From NCBI GenBank assembly GCA_028829895.1, contig CM054183.1, positions 72,015,071-72,079,070 on the forward strand: DNA of 64,000 nt, read 5' to 3'. The notes under the pieces were generated by a model, which searched no databases, was not told where the DNA came from, and saw only the letters and a list, made by a program, of their open reading frames with translations. Shown piece by piece: positions 1 to 47,704 of this stretch. The stretch comes from Sinotaia quadrata (taxonomy: Eukaryota; Mollusca; Gastropoda; Architaenioglossa; Viviparidae). The position numbers were made by a program, and so were the translations under genes. How positions within the stretch are numbered: the stretch's first letter is position 1; every line of letters begins with the position of its first letter.

Positions 1-944
1 CACATGGGGTGGAATCAATCAGCATGATGTTTTAAATGATTAATTTAAAAACTGTAAATAGATCACCCATTTTTAAGGAATCAAATTCTTCACTGGCCAT
101 GATAACTCTTGGGAAGTTGTTTCAGCTCTGGTGGTATTTCCACTAAGACAGACAGATATTGCAGTCTCTGCGAACAATTCAGATTTGCATGTTAAAAATA
201 TATATATATATATGACGAAAATGTTGTATTTGTCATTTCACATAATACATTTAGTCCATCCTAAAATTAAATGGTCCAATTCTATTTTCAGTCAATTCAC
301 ACAATACACAGTCCAAGAACATATAAGTTACACTGTTTTGACTTTTGTTTATGAACTTTTTTGTTGTTGCAACTTTCACAAATGTCTGATTCTTCACCCA
401 ACAAAGAAAGGCCAACATCTAATAAATAAAACTTGTCACATGGTGCTAAAGTATATCAACGAAAAAGGAAGTGCCCTCACTCACGTCTTCCCATACTGAA
501 GCACAAAATGACAAATGGTTAAAAATGTCTCTGCTTTCTTAATGCACCCACAAGCAAGTCACGGCTATCATTGTAGCACAACTTCATGAAGAATAGACAC
601 CAATTCACAATACCTTTATAGGGTGGGTTCCTTTACAAAGCTTTCACTTCTGCAGTCACTGGTGGATATATTATGAATCACCATTGGAGATACTATGAGT
701 CACTGCTGGAGATACTATTACTCTGGAAACATTTGTACACAAGTTCTTTTGTTTTCACCTATCAAAATGTTACTTACACACTTACACAGGTGCACTAGTT
801 GATAGATCCTTACCCATGCACTGAGGGCCAGTTACTCACAGTACCTCCTCTCAGGGACAGCTACTTCCAGTCCCATACCTCTGCATGCCATTCAGGAGGC
901 AAATGTCCTCTGCCCAGGGAGGCAACTCTTGCCCAAATACAAGC
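1..944 (-). other. 3' UTR and downstream flank of NLK
   Basis: The sequence after the NLK stop on the minus strand. I saw no AATAAA or ATTAAA on that strand here, so the polyadenylation site is not defined and the 3' UTR may run past the window edge. A short (TA)n run lies at 200-212. No coding exon was seen. Confidence 0.4.
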
Positions 945-36364
<35,420 letters not shown>

Positions 36365-36960
36365 CGTCTGTCGAGTGTTGCGATGGCTCACAAGCGCCAT
36401 GATACACTCCGCAAGCTGGACAGTGGCCAGAAAAATTATCGGAGGAAGCACATTCCACAGTTTCTAGACATTTTTGGTCTAGTAAGGCACACTCTCCAGT
36501 TGTTGATCTTAGTGTGGGAGCAGTTTTACAATTTGGTATGGTGTGGGTATGAAGAAAAGCATAAAAGAAATGAAGATGTGAGTGGGGCACTGACTCACAC
36601 GAGGGAGAGTCCAGCACACAAAGGAGATCACGTGACCACGCCTTACATTCTCCCAAGATGCACTAGCATTTCCCTTACAACTGTATATAGCAGTCAATAT
36701 AATAGATTTTCTTATTTCATTAAATTAATGAAGTATATTATACTGTACTTATTGTACTCTTGTTATATCCACAATCTTCATTGTATGTTTTTCCAGGTCG
36801 AATTGCGGAAAGAGCACGGTGACATTCATTGTTTTGTTTTAATATCGGTCTACATATGGAGGCAGCGATTATTTCTGTCGTCTGCAATGATTGGCGATTG
36901 GCTTGTGACCACGCCTCTTTAAGTTATTGCTACCACTAAGGTTTCAACATTACATTCATA
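36365..36960 (-). promoter_or_regulatory. NLK 5' UTR and promoter region
   Basis: Upstream of the NLK ATG. On the coding strand there are two CCAAT boxes (ATTGG on plus at 36890-36894 and 36897-36901), an E-box-like CACGTGAC (36629-36636) and a repeated tgaccacgcc (36634 and 36906). No TATA box at a convincing spacing. The transcription start is not visible from sequence alone. Confidence 0.5.
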
Positions 36961-38560
36961 CAATCATTAATATTAACAATGTCTGTAGTTTTCTTAAATG
37001 TATATATTTAAACGTTGCAAATCAACGATACATATATGGAGTTTTTCTACTCTTTTTGTGTGATATATTTGACATTCTTCAGCTATAAATACTTGGGGGG
37101 GGGGGGGGAATTGCCCTACAATCAAGGTCGCTTGATATACTTCCCGTTCCGGCTGCCTTGTTTTGATTTCGATGATGTGGTACAATGTGCTTGTACTTCA
37201 ACTCTTTGCTCTTAACAGACACATTTTTTTTTATACACATGTAAAATTTGAATCTTGGATATTGTCAGAGATATGAAAAGTAATGCCCTTGTTAGGTACT
37301 CGATCTTTAAAGCTAGAGTTCGGATTCATAGGCTAATTATATGTAAAACAATATTAGCATCTTGCAATTGCATTTGACGTCATTAAAACAAGTGTGAACG
37401 CACCTGGAGGTAACACATACAGCTAGGATGTCTGTATACCAAATATGCTGTCGTTATGAAATGTAACTGACGTGGGATGGATAAGTTTTTGTAACTAGAA
37501 TAAAAGGCAATATTTCACCTAGTAGGACTAAAGTGCTAAACAACATTCTAATTTATAGCTTTCCAGTATGGAGTGATTTCGAAAAAGAGATATTTTCCAG
37601 TAAATATTCTGTTTGACAGACGAATGTTTTCGGCAGATTCAATAGTTAGTGTCGCATAGCTATATTATAATCGTGTGATCGTTTTAAACATATTTTCTGC
37701 CGATATTAATTGGTCACACACACACACACATCTGAATGTTTAGTCATGTGACTGCCGTAGAAATAGTCTGTAGTTCCACTGCCTATAGTTGAGATTTATC
37801 GTAAGGCTCTATTACTATTTTAACATAATTCCAGCATTTATAAAGGACACAGTGATGATGGCTGAAACAGTTGAATCTAAACTAATCAGTTTTGATATAG
37901 ACTACAAAGAAAAAAATATTCTATGGCAAATTTCAAAATTTGTATTATATATATACAGAGGACAAGTACATTTATTTTAAATGGTCCCTTTCAGTTTTTA
38001 AATAACTTGAATCAGAAAACTGGTTTTGTTTGATTAAAATGTTCTGAAACATGTAGATTTACCAAAAAGATAAAGTCATCTTTTAGCATGCATGTAACTA
38101 ATTGAGACAGGAATATTGCACATGTACACATATACAGAACAGGAGTGACTGGTAATGATTTTGTAAAAGTAAAAATTATAAGAATACATTTTGTCACTAA
38201 TATCAATAAGCTTACCATCAAATATAAGTATAAAAGTCTTATCTCAATATTTCAGATTTGAATAATGAAATGAATTTCAAGCTAACTAAAAATTTGGGGA
38301 AAAGTAAAAAGGCATAGTGGTTCTTGTTAAATTAATATGCCTATTTCAAATAAGTTTGAATGCAAATACAAATTTATATAAATTTCAACAGTAAATACAC
38401 CATTGTGTAACAGTATTTCTGAAGTATATTAATATGTATACATTGAACAGAATATAATTATTAATAAAATAATTATTATTTAATATTCTTTCTTGTCCAT
38501 TGAAAACAATCAGACCCAAATGGGCTTTTTATAGGTTCTAGAATTTCACTTAGTATCAAT
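36961..38560. other. intergenic, upstream of NLK
   Basis: A poly-G run (37096-37108) and a (CA)n run (37713-37728). No gene recognised. Confidence 0.35.
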
Positions 38561-38569
38561 GCAGTACCA

Positions 38570-38780
38570 ATTTACAATGAATTCAGTGCAGTAGTAATTT
38601 ACAGTGAATTCTGTATAGTAGTAATTTGCAGTATATTTTACATGGTAGTATTGTACAATGTATTCTTTGTGGTAATGTGTCGTATTCTTTTTGGTAGTAT
38701 TGCATTCTCTGTAGCAGTAATGTATAATGTATTTTCTCTGGTAATAATTTATAATAAATTCTATGTGATGGCATTTGTGA
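38570..38780. repeat. degenerate 30-35 bp repeat
   Basis: Six or seven loose copies of 'gtagtaatttacagtgaattct'; strongly diverged. Confidence 0.6.
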
Positions 38781-38929
38781 TGGAGCAGAGTTGCCTGAAC
38801 ATGTTTATGAGCTAATTAATATATATCACTTATATGTGTATGATGTATCAGAGTAGTTAGCAGTAGCACTTTTTCCATCACATTAGAATGCTAAAACTAG
38901 CATTAATTAGGCCAGTTGAGGGTATTGGA

Positions 38930-39210
38930 AAATGACAAATTCCACAAACTTGTTGATGAAAATTTAAAACTTCCAGTCTTTTAAGCACTAAAATGAAGTA
39001 CACATCAGACAAAATCTATGTGAAAATTTAAAACTTCTACTCATTTAAGCACTATAAGGAGGCACATGTAAGACAAAATCTATGTGAAAATTTAAAACTG
39101 CCAGTCTTTTAAGTTCTATAATGAAGTGCACATCAGACAAAATCTATGTGAAAATGTAAAACTGCCACACTTTTAAGCATTGAAGTACAGACAAAATCTA
39201 TGTGACAATT
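38930..39210. repeat. 64 bp minisatellite, four copies
   Basis: Unit runs from gacaaaatctatgtgaaaat through ttaaaactgccagtctttta to agcactataatgaagtacac; copies differ by small deletions. Confidence 0.8.
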
Positions 39211-39509
39211 TAATATTTACTGAGTAAAACAATATGTAAATATAGAGTGGTTTGACAGAGCTTAAAATATAAAGGTATATATGATTTCAATTGCAGTACC
39301 TGGCAATTACATTTTCCCCAAATGGTTTGGTTCTGGAAGGTTTTAACAATGAACTAATAGTTTGCATCCAAGGTGAAGTAATGCTCTGTTTTTATTCCAT
39401 GCTATTTAACAAAATAATTAGTACAACCAATCTTGAGAATTACTACCTCCAACCAGATTCTAAATTGTCTAACAACATAATTTACCTATCAAAATTTCTT
39501 TAAAAACTC

Positions 39510-40335
39510 TGTCACGGGAAAGGGGATGGAGCCAAAATTATATTTTATTTCACAATCTAAAACGGACTAGGGGAAGTAACCTGGTTTTGTTTTCACGCAA
39601 TAAACATTATGTTATGTGACTCTAGAATTGTTCACCTAAGATTTCATTTAGTTAAACAGACGTTGTAGACACAGTGTGTGTTATCATTTCATGCTTTAAA
39701 TATATATTTTGGAGAATTATATATATGGAGTGAATGTAGAGTATTTGCGCATGAGTGAGTGACAAGTGTTTACGAGTTGGATAGTCGATGCTTATTAAAG
39801 TTGCCAATAACGAGTGTGGCGCATGCAGATAAAAAACATGTCACATGACATAAAAGTTCTAGAAGCCTTTGAGAACTCTTAGTAAAACTATAAGGGAAGA
39901 AGAGAGACTTATACTCTCATGATGAAAACGTGGATTTATATGAAGACATCTTACTTCATTTGTGTGGAATTTCATATACAGAAATTTCATTAAGGAAAGT
40001 TGGGAATATCTCTTTCCACCTGTTTTTTCATCTGTCAACTGTCTAGTGTTGAAGCGATGAGGTAACTTGCTTCAATATCTCCTGGCAAAGTGAAAGTTCG
40101 ATTTCAAGACAGCTTATGCACACGCTGGATTTTTTCCATCATCACAGTAACCAGAGAAAGCAGCGACAATTACCAAGGTTGGCAACACGCCAACAGAGCT
40201 CAGATTTACCCACACGGCGAATCTGAGACAATGCCTAGATCCTGCAGGTCTTCACTGTTGGGCGATGCAACAATTGCATCATATCTTCTCTTCAAGTACC
40301 CCCTATGAGTGACCTGTGAGATTACATCATCTCCC
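39510..40335. other. possible LTR-like block
   Basis: Begins TGTCACGGGAAAGGGG, a common LTR-like start, and contains a TATA-like ATATATATGGAG (39720) in a CpG-richer setting. I did not find a second copy, a target duplication or a clear primer site, so this is only a suggestion. Confidence 0.25.
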
Positions 40336-41170
40336 TTGGAACATTGACATTACTAAGTGAGTAATTGATAAAAGGCAAACGTGCATCTAGAACTGTTAAG
40401 AATAAGAACATTTAATCTATTCTTGCTGAACTCATTATTATTGTCATTTTGTGTAATATGAACTCTAAGATAATGATTAAATACATGCCTAAGTTGTATG
40501 TGAATTATTATTGTTGATAGCAGTGCCATAAATGCGTAAGAATTGTATAATTAATTTTTGCTTTACCCTTTGAAGTTCATCATTTTCATCCCCCCCCCCC
40601 CTTATTTCCCACAGAGTGTATGACATTGGAAAGTTGTATGTTTGACTAATCACTGTGTGAAAGAGTATTGCCCCAAATTAGGTAAGAAAAGACCTAATTT
40701 TTCATTTCAAACAAACTTGTTATTCACAGTTTTTTTGAGAGGGGTGAAAGAATTTGTATTGTTTTGTTTTGTTTGTTTCATTTATTCACTTTTATGATAC
40801 TTGCTCACCCACATGCACAGCCAAAAAGCGTTCCTTTACATGACAGAATAAAAATAGACCCCAGAAAAACATCAATGGCGTCTTGTGTAGCAACTTAAGA
40901 CAACATATTACCGGCACATGTAACACGAGCTTCTTGGAGATACACCGGAACAGCCAAACCTGACTCACCCCTTGTGTCTCTACATTTGCACTCCGCTCAG
41001 TGCACTTATTGTGACACTCAATAACAAAACAACAAAAATCATTTTCCACTTTTTGCTGTCACCTATTACTACTCCCAAAATTCATTCCATCCATTTACTT
41101 TGTGCTAAAATAAAATAAAAATTATTTAAAATCTTGTGCATCAATTTTATTGGTAACAGGATAATCAGTA
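40336..41170. other. intergenic, no gene recognised
   Basis: A poly-C run is at 40591-40600. Nothing else supported. Confidence 0.3.
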
Positions 41171-41171
41171 A

Positions 41172-41193
41172 ATGTGTGTGTGTGTGTGTGTGT
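41172..41193. repeat. (GT)n microsatellite
   Basis: Eleven GT units, directly followed by the array at 41194-41495. Confidence 0.9.
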
Positions 41194-41495
41194 AGTACTT
41201 TTACAATTATTACTAGTCAACTAGTCAATTATTACATAAAACTATGCATACAATATAGTGTAGTACTTTTACAATTATTACATAAAACTATTACATAAAA
41301 TATAGTGTAGTACTTTTACAATTATTACATAAAACTATTACATAAAATATAGTGTAGTACTTTTACAATTATTACTAGTCAACTAGTCGATTATTACATA
41401 AAACTATTACATAAAATATAGTGTAGTACTTTTACAATTATTACTAGTCAACTAGTCGATTATTACATAAAACTATTACATAAAATATAGTGTAG
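41194..41495. repeat. AT-rich array with ACTAGTCAACTAGTC modules
   Basis: Five copies of gtagtacttttacaattatt followed by acataaaactattacataaa. Some copies carry an extra 19 bp block actagtcaactagtcgatt, itself a short palindrome-like repeat. Confidence 0.85.
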
Positions 41496-42889
41496 CACTT
41501 TCATTCGACATGACATACAATGGTCATAAGTCATGACAATGAGTAATTGGTTAAAGTTAATGAAAAAAAAAAGCAATATAAAATCAATACAACTAACAGC
41601 TTCACTCAATATTTGTATTGTCTGTATTTCTTATGTTTTAATGGCAAGTTATCTATGTGTTGCTCTTGAACAGAATGAATAAGGTCCCTTGTAGGTAGAT
41701 TGTACAATTACAAGTTCAACACAGAGACGAGATTAATATGTGAATCATAGAATTACAGGTTCAATAGTTTAATCCTGAGGTGAGATGCCCAAATATTTGA
41801 ATCATACAATTACAAATACAATAGTTCACTTCTAAGATGAGCTTCCCAAATATGTGACGTTCTGCTGAGATATGGGCAAGATGTTAATTCTCTACCACAT
41901 GGGCTGCCGTAATCTTAGACTAATCCCCAAATAAACACACCTTCTGGCTGGGGATACATTTTATAAAGATGAATGATAGAATAGATAAGAGATAGAAGAT
42001 AGCTTGAGCCCCCGATACATACAGCCAGGATGGTTTATAAATAAATATATATATATATATATAATGTAAGTTCATAATTATGACCATGTGGTGTCATTAG
42101 AGAATGTCCATTTAAATGTTATGACATTAGTAGTTATTTGGTTCATTCGTATGATCAACTAGAAATGAGTTTATAAGAGAACACTGATCTGTTGAGTCTC
42201 TGAGTCCTAGAGTTCTAGATTAAAAATAATATCATTACAATTTTAACATCTATTAAACCTGGGTGTGGTATTGAAATTCGACATCCAGTACAGAGGTAGC
42301 ATTGTCCTGATTACAATAATTGCAACCATGTTATCTTGGCATTCTTTATATACTTTCATCAGATTAGAATGAAATATTTTCACTTTAGATCTGAAATGAA
42401 TCAGAAATTGCACCCATTCAAATTTTTAATCATTTCATAGGGTCCCTGTAGTGATACATCTAATTTGTTTTGGTGCAGAGATAACAACAACGCCTGCAAT
42501 TGGACTTCAATGTTACATGCATTCGTTTTATGGTTGTACAGACATGCTTGATTACCTGTACCTTTGTGTACATTCTTGGCTGCTACTGACATGAAGTATC
42601 AATACAGTTTGCAAGTTTGATCACATGTTGATATATGCATTTTATAGATTCCACTAGCTCACTTTCTGTCCAATATTCTCTTAATTTAGACCTAGGCCCC
42701 CTAATGGTTCTACTTACTGAGTTTGAATGGTGTAAAAAGAGTTGAATCATGTGGTACTTTGCTCAACACAAACAAAAACAATGCATACAATAACTGACAC
42801 AAGAATAAAGCATGCAAATAAACTGTAAACAATGACAGGCAAGTGGAAAACTAATTCCATAACTTCTATATATCTTCCACCTTTTTTTA
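41496..42889. other. intergenic, no gene recognised
   Basis: A (TA)n microsatellite is at 42047-42063. 41695-41850 has two or three loose copies of 'gaatcatagaattacaggttcaatag'-like sequence. No coding signal. Confidence 0.35.
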
Positions 42890-42894
42890 ATTTA

Positions 42895-43714
42895 ACATTA
42901 CTACCCTCCTAGAACAGAGTAAGGAGGAAGGCCCCACAGGAAATCTACAGAAACTGAGAACATCAACAAGAAGAAAAATTTCCACGCAATTCCTGTGGGG
43001 AAAAGAAGTGAACGTGAAGAAGAAGAAGAAACAAAAGTATTGGCAAGTACACATCCCAATTATGCAGTCTTTCCATGCACATTTTCTTCAATAACTTGGT
43101 AAGAGTAGCATTAAGATTTTTGACTAAACTGTTACACATACGGTGGTAAAGAGTAGTTTGAACTGTTTTACCCTCAAAAGTTGATTAATCTCTTTCATTA
43201 ACTCTCTTGTAAATTGAGTCCCTCTATCATCAAGACTTCATCCAGAAATCCTACACATGAGAAAAGAGTGAACAGCGCATTTGATACCAACATGGTACTA
43301 ATAGAACTAAGAGCAACCACCACAGTGTAGCATAATCATTAATGGTGAGAATCCATCTGTGCCTCAACCTGATGAGGGCACAAATTCTCCACTGAGATTG
43401 ACAGCTATATGCCTAAAAGGAATATTAATTGTCGGGGTTTCACCTAGTGGAACCAGATGTTCCATCTTTCTATTCACTCTCTGACAGATATCATATGACT
43501 GACAGTGCTGAGTGATGTCCCCCATCATACTCAGCCTCCACATGAGCTAAAGTTTTGTGTGGTTCTAGATGACCAGCAATGGGTGGATCTTGAGCCAAAT
43601 GCAGCACGTTCACTCTATAGCTCAGACATACCACCAACTGACTGCTACCAGTCCCTTCCTGTTTACAAATCAATAAACCATCCTTCTAGTGAAACACTTT
43701 GCTGGAAGATTTAG
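42895..43714 (-). pseudogene. integrase remnant, catalytically dead
   Basis: Zinc-binding region H..HL..GHLE then HCQSYDICQRVNRKMEHLVP. Catalytic core start FRHIAVNLSGEF has Asn where the first Asp should be. DDRGTQFTRELMKE keeps the second Asp. NSLVKNLNATL has Lys in place of the catalytic Glu. KKMCMERLHNWDVYLP follows. Frames change several times. Confidence 0.8.
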
Positions 43715-44099
43715 ACATGTATGATCCTGAGAGCTTGGTTTTCTCTTGACATTTCTCTAGAGAACTATCTGTCAGTTGTGCTGCTCTGAGATGGGCCTTT
43801 TCTCCTTCATATTCTGACAGTCAGAAACAATTATCTGCCCTGCCATGACTGGGTCTGGTGTGATTTTCTGGTGATACGCCCACCAACGACAGTTTCACAC
43901 AAAGTCATCAGCACATCTCCATCACATTTGCCCCTAGCTTCAGCTTCCTGCACTGCAGCTTGCCTGTGTGTGAATATGCAGACATTCATGGGTGAATCTG
44001 GGGTGTCCTCGCCAATCAGAATGTATTTACATCCCATGATAGCACTTTCAGCACAATTTACTAGAATTACAGCCTGAAGGCATCCACTTACATACTTGT

Positions 44100-44880
44100 T
44101 ATCTGTCTTCCTTCAAAATGGGCACTTTTCTTTTACACCACTGGCTAGAGTGATTGTTTGAAACTGTCCAGTATAGTCGCTTTCCTTCACTAGGCTAACC
44201 ATATTTCACAACCAGTGTCACAGAGGACTGGAATACAATGTCCATTTATGTGTCCATTAAAATGAGGTGCACCACTTGGCTCTATGACATTTATGTTATC
44301 TGGGCAATAGTGTTTAATATGGCCTGATTTACCATTGCTAAAGCACACTACTGGTACATCCATAACACCTTTGTCTTTACTGTTGGGGTGAGGTGTGGGT
44401 ACTCTATTGTTAGTCTTTTTAAATGGTGGTTTGTTGTCAGGCCTATCATTTTGTCACTTGCATGTCATTTGTTCATTAATAGTTTTGTGAGGTTCATAGT
44501 TATACCTGGCTGCCAGATAAGTGTGTTTCCCTATATATCTCCTCATACCTGTCAGCTGCTTTTAAACAACCTGTTGAATGTTTTTGTCCTTAACGTAAGC
44601 TAAAAGTGTTGGTAGACATGATGACTTGTCAATCACAAAATGATCCCTAACGTATTTCCCATTGATAATCTCTACTACATCTAGTTCTAACCATCTGGTC
44701 AAGACTTACTGTAGCTTATAGCTAAGTGTAAAATATGTCAGTCTGCTCTCTCTTGAACTGGTGAAACCTATATCTGTATATCTCGCTCTCAGTCTGAAGT
44801 ACGCTAACAGTTCGGCCTTATATGTCTCATGTGTAGCAGTTTCCTCTGGGAGTCCTGTCCTTTCATTCCTGTCATTAAAA
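44100..44880 (-). pseudogene. second gag-like domain, zinc knuckle and protease start, broken
   Basis: Pieces read GLPEETATHETYKAELLAYF, then LTRWLELDVVEIINGKYVRD (interrupted by a stop just before) and HFVIDKSSCLPTLLAYVKDK, a SCAN-like gag pattern seen in invertebrate retroelements. Next comes CFSNGKSGHIKHYC (zinc knuckle with its second Cys lost), then INGHCIPVLCDTGCE with the retropepsin DTG. Stops follow at once. Confidence 0.7.
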
Positions 44881-44926
44881 CATAGTTTTTCTGGTAGGCC
44901 TAATCTTTAAGTACATTGCTCAAAGC

Positions 44927-45755
44927 TTAACGTGTAATCTTTGATGTCTCCTCTTTTTTGTTAAAAGAATGAAAATTAAATTTTGCACTGGCCTCCTGAG
45001 CCTTAGCTGCCCACTCACTTATCTTTAAACTATCTTCCTGTACCTTCAGTGCATGTTGAATGAACTGACCAAATTCACAAGTAGACTCCAAACATCTGAG
45101 ATTTGCAGCAAAGTCATTCACTTTTTCTAGTTCACACTGACACCTGTTGTGAAATTTGATTCTTTCAACAATGATCAATGGCTTAGGTGATACATGTGTT
45201 TTCCGTGTTGCAACAAGTTCATCATAAGTCTTAGATGATACATGTGTTTTCCATGTTGCAATAAGTTCATTATAAGTCTTGGGTGATATATGTGTTTTCC
45301 GTGTTGCAACAAGTTCATCATAAGTCATAAGTGATACACGTGTTTTCCGTGTTGCAACAAGTTCATCATAAGTCTTAGATGATACATGTGTTTCCCGTGT
45401 TGCAACAAGTTCATCATAAGTCTTAGGTGATATATGTGTTTTCCGTGCTGCAACAAGTTCATCATAAGTCATAAGTGATACACGTGTTTTCCGTGTTGCA
45501 ACAAGTTCATCATAAGTCATAAGTGATACATGTGTTTTCCGTGTTGCAACAAGTTCATCATAAGTCTTTGGTGAAGGTGCATGAGGTAAAAAAGTGACTT
45601 TAACCGACTATAATACTTGGCACCAATGACTGACAAAAATACACTCTTTTGTTTTGCATGTCGTTAGCTTCAAAGTACATAGCAAGACGCTCAAAGTAAC
45701 AGTCAAAATCTTCGACTAAAGAGTCGAATTCACCAAATGCGTCCTTGTGTGCCAT
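44927..45755 (-). pseudogene. gag pseudogene with internal repeat expansion
   Basis: Starts MAHKDAFGEFDSLVEDFD at 45755, runs about 50 codons, then needs a frame change to reach the TYDELVATRKTHVSPK region. That is followed by PLIIVERIKFHNRCQ, VNDFAANLRCLESTCEFGQF and IQHALK, typical of gypsy gag proteins of invertebrates. Where one YDELV block is expected, eight copies stand in tandem. After IQHALK the expected RDRFVCGL is replaced by unrelated SEWAAKAQEASAKFNF, so this may be the junction of two element families. Confidence 0.8.
45185..45568 (-). repeat. 48 bp minisatellite inside gag, eight copies
   Basis: On the minus strand each unit encodes 16 residues (TYDELVATRKTHVSPK with variants). 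The period is a multiple of three, so the frame stays open through the array. Copies are 90-98% alike, so the expansion is recent compared with the decay of the rest. Confidence 0.95.
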
Positions 45756-46044
45756 GTTGATGCTATTTCAAAGGGCGGTAACTGACTAGACTTACGGCAC
45801 GTTAAGAACTGGTGCGTACAAAGTACGTATTTCTTTCAGGAATGGCTTGTCTATAAGAGTTTGCGATCGCCGCTGACAATATGTCGCAGAACACAACTTA
45901 TTTATTGAACATGCTTGAATTCTAATAATTTCTCTTCGCCAAATGTGATGTTTGAAACACGAAACTCAAACAACGTGGCTTCATGTCTTTCTTTCCTATG
46001 CGCGCACAAGTGTATCAATCACTCTCAACAATGATACCTTAAGG
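45756..46044. other. flank of the gypsy remnant
   Basis: May include the 5' leader or LTR of the element (AATAAATAAGTTGTG on the minus strand near 45900), but no partner LTR was found. No gene. Confidence 0.3.
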
Positions 46045-46860
46045 CAGGGGTGCACAAACTCCGGCCCGCGGGCCATATCCGGCCCGCGAAGAGTTGCCGA
46101 GTGGCCCGCCATGTCAAACGAAAAAGTCAAATGTTTACTCATACACTGAGTGATTTGAAACAAAGCAGCACCTCCTGACCCATTTTTCCAGGCGCTCCGC
46201 GCAGATGATGTCTGCCCGCTGACATAACACTCACAGAGGCAAGAGAAAAAAGCTATACCAAGATAGGCAGCAACCCCCACACATATATGCTTGCCCCTTC
46301 CTGTAATATGGTTGGTCAGTAGCTGTTATGCCTTAGTGTCTGATCTACCACATTCTGTTGTTTATTTTGATTGTATTTTTGTGACAAAATGGCAGCTAAT
46401 CGTAAAAGAAAAGTTGACAAGGAAAACTGGCAGTTTAATGATGACTGGATAATGCACTTGTCCACACCAGCATACTTGGCAGCACATACTGCTGCAAACA
46501 GGCTTTCTCACAGATGAAACTGAACAAAAGCAACACCTGCAGTCAGCTGACTGATGATAATCTGGAAGCAATTTTGCATCTTTCAACGTCAAACATCAAG
46601 CCTGACATTTTGAAGCTTGCAGATGACATGCAGCACTATCCATCACACTGACTTTGTGAAAGTTGACATATCATAACATTTTTAGAATGAGTCTTAGTAT
46701 ACAACTTCTTTGTCATAATTATAGTCTTAATCATCATTTGTGTGTTCTTAGATGTAATGTTGCTTATATGGGACGATTTTGATCTTCACTTTTTTGTGGC
46801 CCCCGACGGTTTCGACAAGTCAGATTTTGGCCCCCGACTCAAAAAGTTTGTGCACCACTG
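46045..46860. mobile_element. hAT element, internally deleted
   Basis: Left end CAGGGGTGCACAAACTCCGG and right end (reverse complement) CAGTGGTGCACAAACTTTTT form hAT-type inverted repeats, with the usual GGCCCGCGGGCC-type subterminal sequence. Flanks CCTTAAGG and (two bases further) GCTTAAGG match at seven of eight positions, fitting an 8 bp target duplication. Inside is a transposase relic on the plus strand. Confidence 0.88.
46389..46651 (+). pseudogene. hAT transposase: N-terminal start fused to C-terminal dimerisation end
   Basis: Begins MAANRKRKVDKENWQFNDDW, the usual start of GTF2I-repeat/ZMYM-like hAT transposases. About 20 codons later, after a frame change, it continues CCKQAFSQMKLNKSNTC, SQLTDDNLEAILHLSTSNIK and PDILKLADDMQHYPSH with TGA at 46649-46651. 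The last part is the hAT C-terminal dimerisation motif. The whole catalytic core is absent, so it is a deletion derivative that could only be moved in trans. Confidence 0.82.
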
Positions 46861-47023
46861 CGGCTTAAGGAGTGAATATAAAGAGATCCTCACTATCTGT
46901 ATGTATTGAGATGTGAGTGTAATGTGAGCTTCAATTTCTGTATCTTCTGAGGTGTAAGAGTGATGTAGACTTTTTGAGGATCTGTGTCCTTTCAAATGTG
47001 TGGAAGCTTCAGTCCCTGTATTC

Positions 47024-47050
47024 TCGGGTGGTGGTGGTGGTGGTGGTGGT
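47024..47050. repeat. (GGT)n microsatellite
   Basis: Eight or nine GGT units. Confidence 0.9.
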
Positions 47051-47149
47051 TAGGCAGCGGGTCTGTGTTCTCTGAGGTGTGATGAAAGTCCTAGTCCATT
47101 TATTCTCTGAGGTATGGGATTATATATCAGTATTTTTTATTCTCTGAGG

Positions 47150-47395
47150 TACGTGATATAGACATCAGTATCTTTATCCTCTGAGACGTCTAAGTATGAG
47201 TGTGATGTTTTGTATTGTTTGAGACGTCTAAGGTATGAGTGTGATGTTTTGTATTGTTTGAGACGTCTAAGGTATGAGTGTGATGTTTTGTATCGTTTGA
47301 GACGTCTAAGTATGAGTGTGATGTTTTATATTGTTTGAGACGTCTAAGTATGAGTGTGATGTTTTGTATTGTTTAAAACGTGTAAGTTTTCCGTA
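47150..47395. repeat. 39-40 bp minisatellite, five copies
   Basis: Unit gtatgagtgtgatgttttgt followed by attgtttgagacgtctaag; preceded by diverged 'tctctgaggt' phrases from 46880. Confidence 0.88.
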
Positions 47396-47704
47396 TGACT
47401 TTGAAAAAATCATTTGTCTCGTGAAAAAGATTATTTTCCTTACAACTTTGAAAAAATCAATTTTCTTTTATTAAAAAATAGGTGGTTTGCCTTTTGAATT
47501 TAACTGAAGAAAGGATTGTATTTAAAAAAACGGTGATTCTCTTATCACTTTCACTGAAAGCTCTGGGTTTTTTTAGATTGAAACAATGCACTGTTTTCTT
47601 CGCGTTTTTTTTTAATTCTGTAGCTGAAAATAATATATCTACTAGGCCTACATCTAGGGTGTCATCCATCTAAAACCTTATCATATAGGTCCTGTCCAAT
47701 TAAA

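Larger units (their letters stand above)
42890..45755 (-). mobile_element. dead Ty3/gypsy retrotransposon remnant (gag, protease, integrase)
   Basis: On the minus strand, in order: a gag start (45755), an expanded YDELV repeat, the rest of a gag domain, a second gag-like (SCAN-like) stretch, a zinc knuckle, a retropepsin start and an integrase, all broken by stops and frameshifts. No reverse transcriptase is seen between protease and integrase, and none follows before 42890. This could be a deletion, or the Gmr1-type order in which integrase precedes reverse transcriptase. No LTR pair was recognised. Confidence 0.85.

Noticed and set aside
43505..44077. Plus-strand frames in the 43-44 kb region
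   Set aside because: Antisense shadows of the gypsy integrase and protease remnants on the minus strand.
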